Of a DNA stretch of 64,000 nucleotides, positions 23,901 through 37,590 are shown one piece after another (within the stretch, counting starts at the first letter, position 1; every line of letters starts with the position of its first letter). The DNA is from Corythucha ciliata. Its lineage: Eukaryota > Arthropoda > Insecta > Hemiptera > Tingidae. The stretch spans positions 22,049,009 through 22,113,008 of the forward strand of contig CM075938.1 in NCBI GenBank assembly GCA_038030265.1, given 5' to 3'. Made by a program: the position numbers and the translations under genes. The notes beneath the pieces are model-generated. The model was not told the origin of the DNA. It made no database searches and was given only the letters and a program-made list of their open reading frames with translations.

Positions 23901-26580
23901 ATATTAAGTTCGACTTGTATGATTCAGTTAAAAAATTATTGCTTCTGGGACTGCTTAGAGTACACGAATGCAAAATAAATAAATAAAACAGAAAAAAAAC
24001 AAAAAAAAACGCCCGCTCCGCTGTCCGCTTGCCGACTTTCTTTTAGTGCCGAGCAGATTTTTTAGTGTTTCCACAAAAGCACTGGTTGCTTTCAGGTACC
24101 TCGTACAGTGCTGAACGATGCTGATATGCAAAATGCAGACGATCTCTGACAAAATCCCACTCAAAACGCATTCGGCGCTTCTCAAAAGGCTGAAAATAAG
24201 TGTTTTTGTTTGGCCTGAACGTTGGTTTTGGCCGATTGTCTCCACTCTCCCAAAGAGCCCAACGAGGTCGCCGAGGAAGTCGGAGCTCTTCGTTCCCCCG
24301 CAAAGGGCAACAAAGAGGCTTTAAACGCCCGAATCACTGGTGAAACCATTCCATTGGGTTGCCTGATGAAAAATCCGTAACATAGCGAGCGTAGGAGGTC
24401 ACCTACGCCCTCAAAGTGACCAAAAATGAGCGTTTGGCTTTTTCGTTGGTCAAACAGGGCCAAACCACCGTTGATTTCCTCTGATTACCGCATTTTGTGT
24501 GGCTATAAACTGTATCTAACTTTGTAACGAATCGTGTAAATTGGAAAATTCCCTCCTCCCTCCAATATTTGGGATAAATAGCCTTGAAAGCCAACAGAAA
24601 CTTCAACAAATGACGAGGGTTAAAAGGGAGAGCGCTATTACTGAAGAAACGGATATAATTAGGCGTTTTCCTTCTTTGTCGGCTCCAGTCTGTGTGTGTA
24701 TAGAAAAGGAGTAGTGAAGAGACGTCTTCCAGTCTGTTCCTTTTCACGTCAAAGGACTAGCTCCTCCCGCCCCACCGATTCCCTCAGAACACAATGGCGT
24801 CTCTCTAATCTTTGAGAACACATTCAAACGAGAAGATTTCGGCCTTTAAACCGGCGAATAAACGAAGCGTTTATTCGGTGGGAAATCCTGCTACGTTAGA
24901 TCGAAAGGTTCACCTCGGATTTTTAGAGTCGGACTGACTGATACAAATGAATTATACTATACTACTCTACGGTTTGCCCATTTCCAAGTTAACTCCTCCG
25001 CAACACTCCCCGACAGCCTCACCATTCCCATTGTCTCACTTTATAAATGTTATCAATCTGTGGAACATCACCGTCAGCAAAAATTAAATGAAGTTTTACT
25101 CAAAAAAATGTGTGCGCAACACGATGGGGAAGGGGGCGTTTTAGGAAATTAATTGAAATGAAATCAACGACTCTTATAGAAGAGCGCCGCCACGGTTCTC
25201 GTTTAATTAAATAAAAATAAACGCGAAAAGAGTTGGACGAAACAAAAAATTGTGGTGGTGGGTAGAACAGTGGTGAAAGTACTGAGATTCATTATGTTAA
25301 TCACCTTCGATTCGAATGTAATCGGCCTTAATTGCACGTATCCGTGAAGCTGGCCCTTATAGCGAGGCTCTGCGATGGTATAGATATATTATGAAGATAT
25401 TATATAGTTTCTATAGGACGTTTTATGGTCAAATTTAACCGAACCGGCGAAATCCAGAACGAAATTGCCTTATTCCAAGATTTCCCGGGCTAAATTGACA
25501 GTTTTTTGGCTGAATTTTTGTTTGAAACTTGGAAATAAAAGAAAAAGGAAACGACTCTGAGAATGGTAAAGATCATGGGAAACAGTGTGGGGTGGGAGGT
25601 ATATTTTTTCTGCCCATCTCGTATATGTTACACGGTCCCCTTAACATTTTTTTTTATCGTTACGTATAACTTTTCCCCGACGTTGCAGCTCTATCTCTTC
25701 ACAGTCGATAAAACTCTGGAAAGCCTCGTTCATGCTATCCCGCCCACATGCACCAATGCTGAGGGGTTTCAGAACCAACACAGTTTTTTTTTTTTTTTTT
25801 AATTTTATAACAGCGAAATTTTTGCCCAACCGTCAAGTAGGTAATTCTCGCTCCTTATAAATAAATGAAAACAGGCGACGTTATATTGTATGATATAGGC
25901 AAAACAGCGTTGGACGAGAGTATTTGTCTGAAAGGAGGTCATTGGGGCGTGTTAGGGAGAAAAAGAAATACTCATAGAGTGAGTGAGTAATCATTGATCT
26001 TATTATATCCCTCCCCCTTAAGCAACCTCTATGTTGAATGAAAAATGTCAGGCTCTATTGCATCAAAGCTAAATTTTGTCGTATTGGGAGGAGGGGAGGA
26101 TCTGCCATGAATACACCCCCAGGCAGCCACATCTGTACCACCAGTGTGCCACTACTACTAGCTTGTGATGCAGCTATGGATGGTGATACAGAATTTTGCA
26201 TGCCTTGTGCCACGACGTAGATACAATTTCGCCCAGCCGAAACAAAAGGGTACCTCAAAACGGCCAACCTACAAGCTATATTTTTGCTATGAAGCTAGTC
26301 ATTCTCCTGTTGTCCAATTCATGACCAAAAAATTGCGAATTTTTTGTTATGAACAAAAATAATAAGTCCCCCATCCGGACTCTTGAGCCACAAATATTTC
26401 CTGTGTATTCTGAGAAGAGCCAATTTTGAGCCTCACAGGGGGGGTCCTCAGAGAGGGTCTTATGGGGTCGAGTCGTGCTTTCACCAGGTGAATCCCACGA
26501 ATATTCCTTCGCAAATGGCATCCGTTCAACACCGAAAGCATTTGTCGTGACAAGAAAAAGATCCTCATTCCACATGGAAC
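23901..26580. other. unassigned sequence
   Basis: No supported gene. The part at about 24010-24460 is GC-richer than its surroundings and open in several overlapping minus-strand frames, none with a recognisable domain. An 18-base T run lies near 25783-25800. Confidence 0.5.
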
Positions 26581-28250
26581 CCCTTTTTAGGGGGTGTGAA
26601 CCCTGGGCAAGTCGACCCTGACTGACTCACAACTTTAAATTTGAATTTGAACGTGAATTGAAATTAAACGGTTTTCCAAGTTGAGGTCCTTATTCGGGCG
26701 AAATCCCTAGTTTCCTGGCTGAACATACTGTCATAATTACGCAAAATTGCAAGTTTAGGGTATCATCTTAATTAAGGCAACATTGTAGTTGCGAGACCAT
26801 TTTTATAGTGGAGGAACCCAGGCGAGCACGCCTCGACTCAGGCCATAGCCTCACGATTGCCAACTTAACTGGGAGTTTCAGTTCTTCATTTCAACAAAAC
26901 AGCTAGTTCTGGGTATTCATTTCGGACAAATTGCAAGTTTGCAATTGTTCTTTGTGGGCTCGGCCCCGTGTTAGACGGCCCCGACAGACCACATCGTGTC
27001 GTAGGTTCACGAGGCCTGTACGCCCTACCCCCAACAGAATAGCAATATTCTGAAGGCTAATATATGTGAAAATTGATGTTTCCAAGCACAGTTTCGCGAC
27101 ATTGCAAGTTTTCGGTTCTGATTTCATCAAAATTGTAATTTTCAGGGCTCTTGTTCAGAGGTCACTGACCCTGGGCTACCTAAGCCCGACTGATGCTTAG
27201 GTGAAATTACACTATTTATAGAGATGAATATTTGTGAGTTTGCTGATTCGGGTTCTAATGCAAGTAAAATTACAAGTTTTCTTACGTGAAATTGTAAGTT
27301 TCGGGAGTTAACATAAGCGAAATGGCAAGTTTTGGGGCCTATCTTGAGAAGGCAGATCTAATAGACTATTCAGCCCTGATCCTGACAAATACAAATTGGA
27401 AGTTCCATGGGCAAGCATCAGCGGCAATGCGACTTTTGGGTCTGACTTCCTGTGAAAATGCTTGTTTCGTGACTTAATTACTATGATAATGCAAGTTTTC
27501 GGGATTAATTTCAACGAATCAGAAAGTTGCGGGTCTTAATTTTGGAAAAGTCGTAAATTTTAGGGCTTTTTTGAGGCACAGCGCCATAAGCTTGGTGAAA
27601 CCCAAGATCTCCTTCCAACCAATCCTCTGTCATTTTCCGACACATTCGCTCTGTTGAGGCGATGAATGAGAAAAGCTGCCTACCCTTCAGTCTAGCTACG
27701 GCCTCGAGCTTGGGAAAAATTATGTTGGCCAAATTGTCGAAAAATTTAAATTTTTCGGCTGTAATGCAAGTTTCCAGGCTGAATAGCCGCGAAAAATGCA
27801 GGTGTCACAGTATGATGAGCTACAAAACTTTCAGGATTCGGGAATAAATTATCATGAACTTACAGGTTCTCGAGAAAACAATTAATTGTCGGTGGTGCTA
27901 TTGGGGGGGGGGGGTAGTGCAACTACTTTGTCTACGAAAACCATAGCCATAACCGAATTTCCGGGCTTTAATTGCTGTGAAATTGCAAATTTTCAATAAT
28001 GGTCTGTCAATGGGGTGATACGTGGTTTATATTTAATCAAAAAGGAGCGTTTCAGGGCTGAGGAACCGTTCAGGGCGTCACTTCATCGCAACAACCCTAA
28101 GCTTCTAAGCTTTTTTACCCGTATCAGTGGACCAATTAAGCGGGTCAGTAAGCTCCACACGTTAAAATTACAAAGTGTTATAATTGCAAATAACCTTCGC
28201 CCTTCGCAAACCCAGCCCCGCAGCTGTAGGACCTTCAACAATTAATTCTC
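26580..28250 (-). repeat. degenerate ~30-bp array, ACTTGCAATTTCGCGG family (reverse)
   Basis: On the plus strand the recurring word is the reverse form, variants of GAAATTGCAAGTTTCGGG, spaced about 30 bases apart. GC-rich islands interrupt it, such as GTGTGAACCCTGGGCAAGTC (26594) and GACCCTGGGCTACCTAAGCC near 27167. The same words and islands occur in the opposite orientation at 31.85-33.62 kb. Limits are approximate. Confidence 0.75.
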
Positions 28251-29605
28251 AGACTTGGTGGTACTATCGAAATGAATGTTTCAAACGTGGTCAAGTGGAG
28301 GAATTCAGTTCCGGCGTTTTCGCACTTTTCACATTTTCGAGAAGCACGGACGAATTCTCCCACTAACGACGATGGCGCCTGCGGGGTCCAAAGAAGGACA
28401 TCTGCCCCACATCGTAAACCACTGAGAGTCGAAAAATCGATTACATCAACGCGAAACGCGCCGTTTTTTGGTCAATAGTCGGCCACAGGTGTCGACTTAC
28501 TGATGTATTTTGGTTGGCCAAAACCATCGCCCGTATTAGTTCAACTTTTCTCATGACAACTACCCCGAGTCGCCTGACCTACCATCTCACTGCTCCCTTG
28601 CGTTATTACACATTTTGGGTATGACAGTTACCGCGTGACTCGGACATGAGTAATGTAATACCCCTGCCCTTCAACCAGGGAAGGAAATGTCGAGGAGCTT
28701 TTTCCAAACTCTCGCTCTTTTGTCGGGAAGAAAAAAAAAGTGACTGGGCTGAAGAAAATGTGACATATTCGACTCAGCTGTAAGTGAAAGATTGACAGCG
28801 TGCTGGTTGGTTTTGTGAGGGGAGGCATAAAGCAAAACCTTCTATGTGTATGAGAGGAACGTTATTGTTAGGGGTTAATGGTAGGTAAATCCTAAAAAAG
28901 AAGGGAAGATCTTCCCTCCCCTCTTTCAACCCTTTTTCCACGGTCGGGTATATTCTTTTCACTGTCTCATGAACGATCAGTCTTTCCTGACTCTTTCCAA
29001 CCCTTTCCCCCCGCCGTAACAACTACACTTCATAAGCTTTTTTCCCCTGTGCGTACTATATTATTCCTGGCATCGTCATAAGGATATGAGCTGCCTTATT
29101 TTCTTACTCTTTCAAAACAAAACAGTAGAAAGGCTATTCGTCTTTTCTTTTTTTTTTTTTTTTACCCTGGAAAGCATAAATTACAGTACGTACTACACAA
29201 AGAGCATAATAATTCCACTGGAATGAAAGCTAAAAAAATATAAAAGTTTAAAGACTAAATAAAAATAAATATTAACTTAATAAAGTCGACTCCTGCTGTC
29301 ACGGTTGAATAGGTTCCCCCGTTCTATGTCACGTCACGTTTCGCCTTCAGTACGTTGAGTTGTGTGTCATCGCAGATGTAGCTTTTCATAATCCCCCCCG
29401 GCCACAATCCCGCATTGCTTGCAGGACCCACACACATAGTTTTTTTTTTTTTTTTTTTTTTTGACAAACACTGCAATGCACTACGGAATTGAGGCCGAGA
29501 CGACGACGACGATGTTGTTGTTTTTTCGACACGCTCGGTTTGACATTTTATTAACGGCTCATTTAATTCATAAACAAAAACAACAAATAAAATAAAAAGG
29601 CTGTG
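28251..29605. other. unassigned sequence
   Basis: No gene recognised. There are T runs near 29146-29163 and 29440-29462 and a short GACGACGACGATG run near 29499. A/T runs of this kind can be tails of old retroposons, but I see no matching element body. Confidence 0.5.
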
Positions 29606-30122
29606 ACAACTGCTCGTTTTTGCCAGGAGAGGCAGGAAATAAAGGATGAGGGGGACATTACAGAGATGTTATGGGACAAAATTGTTCTCACCCAGCCAAT
29701 TTTTTTTTACTGCTACAATTATTTACCCTTCGGTTTTTGTTGTCATTCAACGTACAATCGTCCAGGGTAAAATGGTCGTTTTCATTTTCTTGTTTTTGTT
29801 GTTTTCACAGTTATTCAGGATTACGACGAGGTAAATCTCTTTAAAAAGCCTTTGTACTCATCCAACTCCCCCACCAGACCAAAGCAAACTCTTATCCCGA
29901 ACTCATAAATTCACCCTACGGTGCTGGTAGTGGTAGCCGGGGGCTTCTTACAGACTTAAAAGTTTATTATAGTCATCTGCATTGTTCCTAAAACCTTTTC
30001 CTATTCACTTCCATCCTCCCCTCTCAGCCACGTTATTTCCAACGCCCCTGCGGTTATATCATTACTGAAAAAGAGGGCATCAATTATTCTTCGCATCCCC
30101 CTCCACCCCAAAACCAACTACG
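29606..30122 (+). repeat. 510-bp dispersed duplication, copy 1
   Basis: This segment, from about TGCTCGTTTTTGCCAGGAG to CAACTACGT, is repeated in direct orientation at 38085-38592 with roughly 95% identity by eye, including a 6-base indel near 29936. Reading frames diverge between copies through indels, so shared coding is unlikely. No element termini or poly(A) are visible around this copy. Confidence 0.9.
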
Positions 30123-31849
30123 TTATTCACTCTTTTCATTTTCCGTGGCCTCTGCCACAGCCCCTTTATAAACGATGGTTTTGTTGAGGGGGGAAGGTTA
30201 AACGATTTGAAAGTTTTGAGGCAGCAAGGGATTTTTTTGGGGGGCAAAAATATTCAAAGAAAAAGTGGAAGACGGAAAATGGGTGGAAGTAATTAAAAAC
30301 TGCGATCTCATTGGTTCTTGGGAGCCAGGAGTCAAGATGAATTTGAAGAAAAAGTAAAAATCAACAGCGTCAATATAGATCCTCCGCCCTTAACTTTGTT
30401 TCTGAAGAAAAACAAAATAAATTATTTCAGCGACATTAGTCAAAGGGACCTCTAAAGAGGGAGCCCATTACATTTTCCTTCCAATAACTTTCAAGTATTT
30501 GATATTCAATACGGCTCGTCCCTTTACAATCGAAGTTTCAGCCCCCCTCCCACACATCAACCCTTCAAGCAGCATCCCTCTTGAAAGACTTAGACAAGTC
30601 TAACTGCATTAGTCGATTCCTGCAGGGCTTTGAAAAGTCGTAACTGTAGTTTCCAGTAATAAACCGTATAACTAAGCGTCCGCGATCTTTTAATAAAGAG
30701 CCTTTCCCCCTTCAGGCAGTCTAAAAACACTAAATTTATGTTTCATTGGTAAATCACCCCCCCCCCCACGTCGTCACCACCCATACAAACAATACAACAG
30801 TCTACAAACGGACGAAGGGTGGTCGTTAATCACAAACGGAGCTCACTCGACCACCTCCTACCAGCCATAACGCGGTCAAATAAAAAGTGCATGAATATTG
30901 ATTTTTTGGGTATTAAACCATGGAGCAGGGAGTGTTTTGTGGGTTGAGAGGGGTAGAGGGGACACTTAAATTATTTCGAGTGTGTATGTGTATGTGTGAT
31001 TCGAGGTTGTTTGAAATCGTACTTTAAAGAGTTGGTGAGTGTTGGAGGTGTGGGTGTGGTTGGTGGAGGGTAGAATGCTAACAAAGTGATGTGTTCAACA
31101 AGGTACCGCCCGTGGTTGATTTAACAAACATTGACGAGTAGCCCTCGTGCTCATCAACCTTTAGAGCGTTCAACCAGCTGCCATACGTCCGTCTCAGGGA
31201 ACATGTGACGTTGATCAACTTAAACGAAACAAAACGTTTGATAGAAGAAGACCTTTGAAAATCGTCCGGTACGCTCCCTCATTTTTTTTAGCCGGCGCGG
31301 GAGCGGTTAGGGAATGGGAAGAAGGAGTGTTTCGCCTGATTGCAGCAAATTTACAGGACTAGGAGATAAACAACCATGCTCACTCCGCCACCCCACCTAT
31401 TACATCTGCCACCAACACTATCATCCCTGACCCCACAAACAAGCCAACAATCCAGAAAGGTACTTATCTTATCGTTCTCTCGACCCCTATTCTTGTGGGA
31501 ACCCTTTCATGTTGCGGGAGAGGAGGTGTTGTCACGCCCATTTTTCACGGTAATTAACCAGGTGGTAGGACGTTTGGAAAAGGAACGATTAAAATAGTGA
31601 GGGGGGGGGGTGAAGTGTGTCTGCTGTGTCTACGCTTCACAAAATTAGTTGTAATAAACTCTAACCCCCTTTGCATCACCTTTTTTTTTTTACTACGCCT
31701 ATAGTGCCTTGTTTTGAAGATTTAGGATGGAGAGGGGGTTATATTCTGCCCATTTGAGTTCGTTACAATTTAGGACTTTAATTTCAGTCCATTACACACT
31801 CCAGAAAGGGTCTGAATAGCCATTTTTTGTGGGTCGTGTCAAAAGCGAA
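30123..31849. other. unassigned sequence
   Basis: No gene or transposon is recognised. It has an 11-base C run (30757-30767), a 10-base G run (31601-31610) and a T run near 31680. Confidence 0.5.
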
Positions 31850-33620
31850 AGGGTAGGCTGGAACCAGCGTGACAAAGTCGGTCATGCTGGCTACAGCCTA
31901 CTCTGGGCTCTCGGGAGACGCCATAAAATCGCTCCGCAAACGTTGACCTCTAGTAGTACTCGTGCCAGATCAACAGTTGTTACTTTAGACCTACATTTTT
32001 GTTAGTGTTGGTCTGCACTCTACAGGCTTACAGTTTTTAAAGAACTTGTACAGTTTTATCGTTTTTGTTGAATATTACACTAAGGAATTGACTGGGAGGA
32101 ATTGTAAAGCGTCCCCCTATCGTAAAACTTGCACGTTACTCTTTCGTGCGTTGTGTGCCGACTTCGGTTCAGTCATGGGAATGACTGGTGAAGGGTGGGC
32201 AGCAATCCATATTCCTCTAAGCCCTCGTACTCGTCTCAACAACGAATGCGTTGGACATGACAGTGAGGAGCGAAGTCAAGGGTTACATCAAGCCTATACT
32301 GCACTCCGATACTGCACTCTTGGGGTCGGCGGACACTCAAAAAGCTCCGAAACTTGCAATTACTCCTAAACTTGCAATTTGACGAAAATTAGAAAGACCC
32401 GAAACTGTCCATTTTGTGGACATTCAGCCAGAGTAATTCTAATTCTGTGGGCTTCGCCAGGTATTGAGTGCTGTTGGGGACGGCTAGACTAATTTCCACC
32501 ACCACAAAAAAGGCCTGAAACTTACAATAATCCCCCTGAACTTGCCATTATGCAGAAAGTGGGACCCGAAACGTTCAATTTTGCGAGTTAATTTCCTTCG
32601 AATGATGTAGGCAGTTTTACAGTTGTTCATCAAGCATTGGTTGTTCTCGAAACCGGTAGGACCGGGGGCCGCGGACTCTGGAAAAAATTGCCCTGTCACT
32701 TGCAATTAACCCCTAATATTTTATGTTGAAATTTTGTAGGAGGTAGTACAGCATATTACTCTTGTCAGCCCATGACGGTGTGGCGTCTGTCGTGGCCACT
32801 AGCCCACAAAAACAATTTCCAAACTTGCAATTTCACGGATATTTAGCCCAGAAACTTGCAATGCATCCGAATTTCAGACCCGTCCGTAAGTTGCAATTTT
32901 GCTAAAATTGAGAGTTGAGATCAAAAACTATCAATTTCGCGGACAATCGGCCAATAAACTTCCCATTTCGGGGATAATCACCTGGGTATGACCAGTGTTG
33001 GGGCCGGCCAGTTCACACCCAATAAAAAAAAGGAGGCCCTCAATTTTGCCATTTCGCGAATAATCAGCCAGGAAACATCCAATTTCGTGGATATTCAGAG
33101 TAATAAAAGTAATATTTTTCGGTTGCTCGTCAGACTCTTAGTGCTGCATCGTGTTCCGGATTGTACGGCCCTTTAATAAAAGCCCTGAAAGTTGCAAATT
33201 CACGGAAATGAAGTCCCGAAACTTGTAATTTTGTAAAATTGAAGACCGTAATTAGCAATTTTGTGAAATTCAGATTCGAAGCTTGCAATTTCACTGGAAT
33301 GGGAATGTGAAACTGGCCGTTTCTCGATTATTCATCCAGCAACTTTCAATGTTGCTGACGAGAGCCTCCAAAATGTAGCAATTTTGCGGCTATTCGTAAG
33401 ACTTTGGACACTGCCCGGCTGACCCGGGTTCTGCGAAGAAACCAGTAAACTTGCAATTTCGCGGGATTAAAGACGAGAAACTGGCAATTTCGCGAGAACA
33501 AATACCGAAAACTGATATTTGGACCCGAATCTTACAATTTCACAAATTGTTAGCTGTAAGTGATTTCATGGCTATGGTCCTGTTGGGGCTGACTAGCTGG
33601 GGATTCACAGTCTCTTGTCT
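31850..33620 (+). repeat. degenerate ~30-bp array, ACTTGCAATTTCGCGG family (forward), with GC-rich islands
   Basis: From about 32340 onward, variants of GAAACTTGCAATTTCGCGG recur about every 30 bases; adjacent well-preserved units are at 33445-33510. GC-rich islands with shared words (GTTGGGGCCGGCCAGTTCACA near 32998 minus its last base; GCCCGGCTGACCCGGGTTC near 33412; GTTGGGGCTGACTAGCTGGG near 33582) punctuate the array. The first 450 bases are less clear and may be unrelated. Confidence 0.75.
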
Positions 33621-33639
33621 CTTTGGAGAATAAAAGCCA

Positions 33640-33960
33640 CTAATGGGCGTTTTTCATTAATTTTTTTTTTGTGAATTTGATTAGCGCTTTTCCCAAAATG
33701 CTATAGCCATGAATTGTAGCGTTATATTCATTCTAGTCGCGGACTTTACCCAAGAACAGCAAGTTATCTCTTTTCCTCATTTCAGCCCTGACGCCGTGAG
33801 TTAGCGATTTTTGCACTTTTAACCACGATTAAGCGTTTTTTCTCTACGTTAGCCACGAAGTTCCCTTCAGAAACCGCAAATTGGCGTTTTCTCAATCACA
33901 GTCGTGAAGCGACTTTGCAATATAAGCCTTTTGTGGGTGAGAGTGAGAGTAAAAACTCGG
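33640..33960 (+). repeat. degenerate ~30-bp array, GAATTAGCGATTTT family
   Basis: It follows directly on the preceding array. Variants of TTAGCGATTTTTGCACTTTTAACC recur (only the first 11 bases are well conserved). A landmark of AAGTTCCCTTCAGAAACC then AAATTGGCGTTTTCTC (33857-33895) also appears, modified, at 43.4, 49.4, 53.7 and 54.3 kb, which shows these arrays descend from one longer unit. Confidence 0.75.
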
Positions 33961-36389
33961 TTTTCTGGGTAGATATTTATTTTTTATTTATTTATTTATT
34001 TTTTTTTTTTTTTAGTGTTCAGTTGTGTTCAGTTTAAGGGCCAAATTGACAGTTTTTGAGTGCAGCAGGTTTCTAACAAAGACAACTTGAAGTCGGGTGG
34101 GCAGCTGTCCGTGCTCCCTCACTCATGTCCCCTGTTATGGCTACGCCCTTGACTCTGTTGGTTTCACCTTCAGATCCGATGAAGTCCCCGGGGTTGTCAG
34201 GGATGTTGAAATAGTGTTCACAACTCATCCATTTTAGCTGACAATTAGTCTACATGTAATCAGGTCATTTCTCAATAGAAAAGAAAATCTACAGGTTATC
34301 TTCTGAATCTTCAATTTTATGGATGTCGTACTACAGTTTTTCCCAAAGCCGCGCAGGGATCTGGCAATCCTGCCACCAAGTCATGGCAACTTGTCCGATA
34401 GCTTCAGAAATTGTTGTGTGGCGAGGTGGGGGTGGTGGCGGGGCAAAGTTAGTCAGTTCGATGCAGCGGAATAAAAACACGCTCCTGGGGGCAAGGGGAC
34501 CCTATTGTTGAAAAGACCAAGTTTTCAGGTTGACAAAAAGGTACTCAAAAGGAATTCGACTGACTTCGTTTCAAAGTTTGGCATTCTACTGGAAAACGCC
34601 ATGAATATAAAGATAAGTGACTTTACGACGGGGGAGGGGGCATGAGAGAAGCTTTTCTCCCCCGTCCACTCCTTATGTCTGAGAAACAGCTTTTAACCAT
34701 TATATGCGCATAAAAAGCGGGTTAAGAGAGGACAGTGCGAGCGAGAGAGAGAAAATCATAAATTCTTATATACAGGGAAAAACTTTCACTTCATCATCCC
34801 ACCCCCACACCTACTAACGCCCATCACTCCAAAATTATATTTACTGAATTCTATAAGCAGCTTGAAAAAGTCGATTTATGGAATGCCATTCTTAGAGGCC
34901 AAACACATTCAAATCCGTTTATGATTTTGACTTCACTTTTCAAGTTCTTTTTGACGGGAAAATTCGTTTTCACGACGTTAAAAAAGTATCCGGAAAATTC
35001 TACCCCTCAGTCGTCCCACCAACCAGTCATCCTATAGTATTTTTCGTTCCTTTTTCAACCCTTTGATTCCACTTCCTGTCTCATTTTTCCCCGGGTTTCC
35101 CCAACCAGCCATCAACGTCATTACTTTAAATTGAGAACACGTCAAATCGGCGAGGATAGTTTGTGGCGCGGCAGTGACACTTTCTCGGTGGCACGGGTAC
35201 GTTCTATTGGATAAGGGACTGAGGAAGGGGAGTTAAAAAAAGTAGAAAAGAGATTCTGCGGTAAATCTGATTCACGTCATCGGTTTCAAACATGTCACAG
35301 TTGTCTCTCTTCCGCCACCCACGCTCCTCCTCCTCACACCAACACTACCATGGCTAGCCCAGTTCAAACTCCTAAAAGTCAGCAGCGAAATGGCTCTGAT
35401 GGTTGTGGAGCGAGGAGGGGGGTTGCAATCACCCTCGTACTACCCCCGTCCAACTCTTCCATCGTTCCTTTTTATTCTCCACCCTCTCACACAATCGGTG
35501 AAAGGGGTTTTTACTGTACTGCTCGTTGTAGAGTGTGGGGCCACAATTTACTTGATTCACCATGAACGAGCGCGGAATTTCACCAAAAAACAGCGCCCTT
35601 GTCCTTTCAGGATCCTTACACAATGGGGTGAAGGGTGGTTTGAGAACATTTCGCGATGAAAAATAACCAAAATACGGCACATTTTAATCAACTGGAACTA
35701 AAATTTTTGTACAAAGAAGTCTGTTGCCTCATTTGGGTAATTGGTTGTGGAAAGACATTCTTCTTTTCTTAATACTGAGCCCACACAGTAAAAAAAAATG
35801 ATAAAAGGAAAAAATGTTCCCTTTTAAGAGCTCCGGCAGTCTTTTTCTTGAAACTTTTTAGGGCCGAATCTGATTAAAGTGAGGTCCATAAGGAAACGCA
35901 AAGGCTCTCTCTCTTTCCCTGTCAACTCGTACCCTTATTTTTAAAGCTTTTCAGCGTTTGCACAATGAAACTTTTTCCTCCTCATCCCGTTTCCTAAATT
36001 AGTTTCTTCTTTCTCGTATACCTTACCGGCTCTTCCTTCTTCCCCTCCCCGTTCCGCCACGCCCTACCACTGCGGAAGCATTGAGAGAATCGTTAAACCC
36101 TACTGCGGGTGCTATCAGGGGCAGACCCCTTTAACGAGCACCCTGGCGGTGTTTTTGAGGTGAAGAGAAAATAGCTGGAACGGATTAAAACCGAATAAAC
36201 GAGTCGAAAATAGCGAGAAGATAAAGCTTGCAGCGTCTTTTTAGACGAGGGAGGGGAAAAACAACAAAATAATGTCTTTTATTTGCATTTTTCGTGGATC
36301 AGGCAGCCCCCCTCCCCCGAGCCCCTAGCTCTGCATCGACTTGAGATGACTGTTTCGCAACTGGGACAACGCTTAAGTGCAAAATATCT
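33961..36389. other. unassigned sequence
   Basis: No gene recognised. A TTTATTTATTTATT run followed by about 19 T lies at 33970-34014. Overlapping frames near 35350-35680 have no identifiable domain. Confidence 0.5.
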
Positions 36390-37385
36390 GTTCTAATCAA
36401 ATTCTGTCTCACATATGAGACGCGCTGACATCATGACATGTGAAATATGCGCTTTTTTACGGCTCAGCGTTGGCATAAGACAGGTCTTTCGCGGTTAAGC
36501 GGGTGTTCGAGATCGCTGTGTTGCAACTCAACGTCTGCTGTATGAACCAGCTGTTTCTTGCCATACCGTCCGCGCTGTTTCGTGTCTATGTATTGGCTTG
36601 ACTGGAGAGAGAGCCCGAATCATCTCCAAACTTTCAAAACATTTAGGCGAAAATTCGTCCAAATCCTGATAAAAATCGCGCGTCTGCGCTTTCCTCTATT
36701 TTGAAAGCGATTTCAAGTTCTAATAGCTGTTTTTTGAATTCCGGACAAGAAGTCTTGAATCATAATAAGCCATATCACGGTTTTATGAGCTGGTTTGTAG
36801 AATCGACAATCTCAATTCAACGATAAGTCACGAAAAATCAATTTTCAAATAGACTCTTATAGAGCTCTTACATGCTCTTATAGCGCATTGGCTGTTGCAA
36901 GGAGATTGTAAGAAGCGATTGAGTTCGTTATTGCTAGGCTCTGCGTCTCGTTGAGCCTGCTGATTTGCAGTGCGGCGTCTATTTGAAAACGCTGTTCCAT
37001 AGCTGTAAATGTCAGCTTGAGAGGGTTTTTTGTGTTTCGGAGTCCGTTGGAGATCGCTGTTTCACTCTAACCAATTAACGCCGAGCGAGCGAAACAGCTG
37101 TTTTAGGCCTACAATGAGCTACATAACCACTAGCTGTCTCAAGCAGACGCTGAGCAGTGAACTCAAAGGGCCACTTCGGCAACTTGCAGCTTTTTTTTTT
37201 CAGTCAAGTTGACACTGAACAGCAGAAAAGCCGTTTCAAGATAAGCTGAGCAGTGAAAGAGCTGTCTTAAGCCAACGTTGAACAAGGGCGGGTCTGGAAC
37301 TGGCACCTTTTTCAAGGGGTGTAATCGAAACTCCTCTCTCTCCCATTTAATTCAATTTTGTGCTTCGATAGATGAAGAAAGATGT

Positions 37386-37590
37386 TGTCGCCGGTATTTA
37401 ATTAAATAAATTAAATGAAAGTGATATCTTCCGGACGCGCTGGCTAGTAAACCCGAGGTTGCGGGTTCAAATCCCGCCGGGGAGCCCATTTTGTCTCGAA
37501 GCTCGAATCGTGTTGGGCTATGCCCTTCCATCGTCGCCCGGAAGATATCACTTTCACATAATTTATTCTATTTTCTACACCGTCGCATAA
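37386..37590. mobile_element. ~200-bp terminal-inverted-repeat element with a tRNA 3' half
   Basis: A perfect 18-base inverted repeat, GAAAGTGATATCTTCCGG (37417-37434) and its complement (37538-37555), sits inside weaker outer ends beginning TGTCGCCGGTATTTA (37386) and ending near CCGTCGCA. Between them lies a tRNA fragment: an anticodon-loop-like CTAGTAA, then the T arm (GCGGGTTCAAATCCCGC) and the 3' acceptor strand. CGAATCGTGTTGGGCTATGC and CCCTTCCATCGTCG follow, shared with the elements at 60.2-61.2 kb. It is therefore a divergent or shortened member of that family. Confidence 0.75.

Noticed and set aside
32046..32369. 107-codon plus-strand frame
   Set aside because: It runs into the ACTTGCAATTT array, has no domain and atypical composition.
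32340..33960. CRISPR-like array (regular ~30-base words)
   Set aside because: The repeats are degenerate and tandem, with no constant direct repeat or variable spacers of fixed length, no cas genes, and a eukaryotic context.
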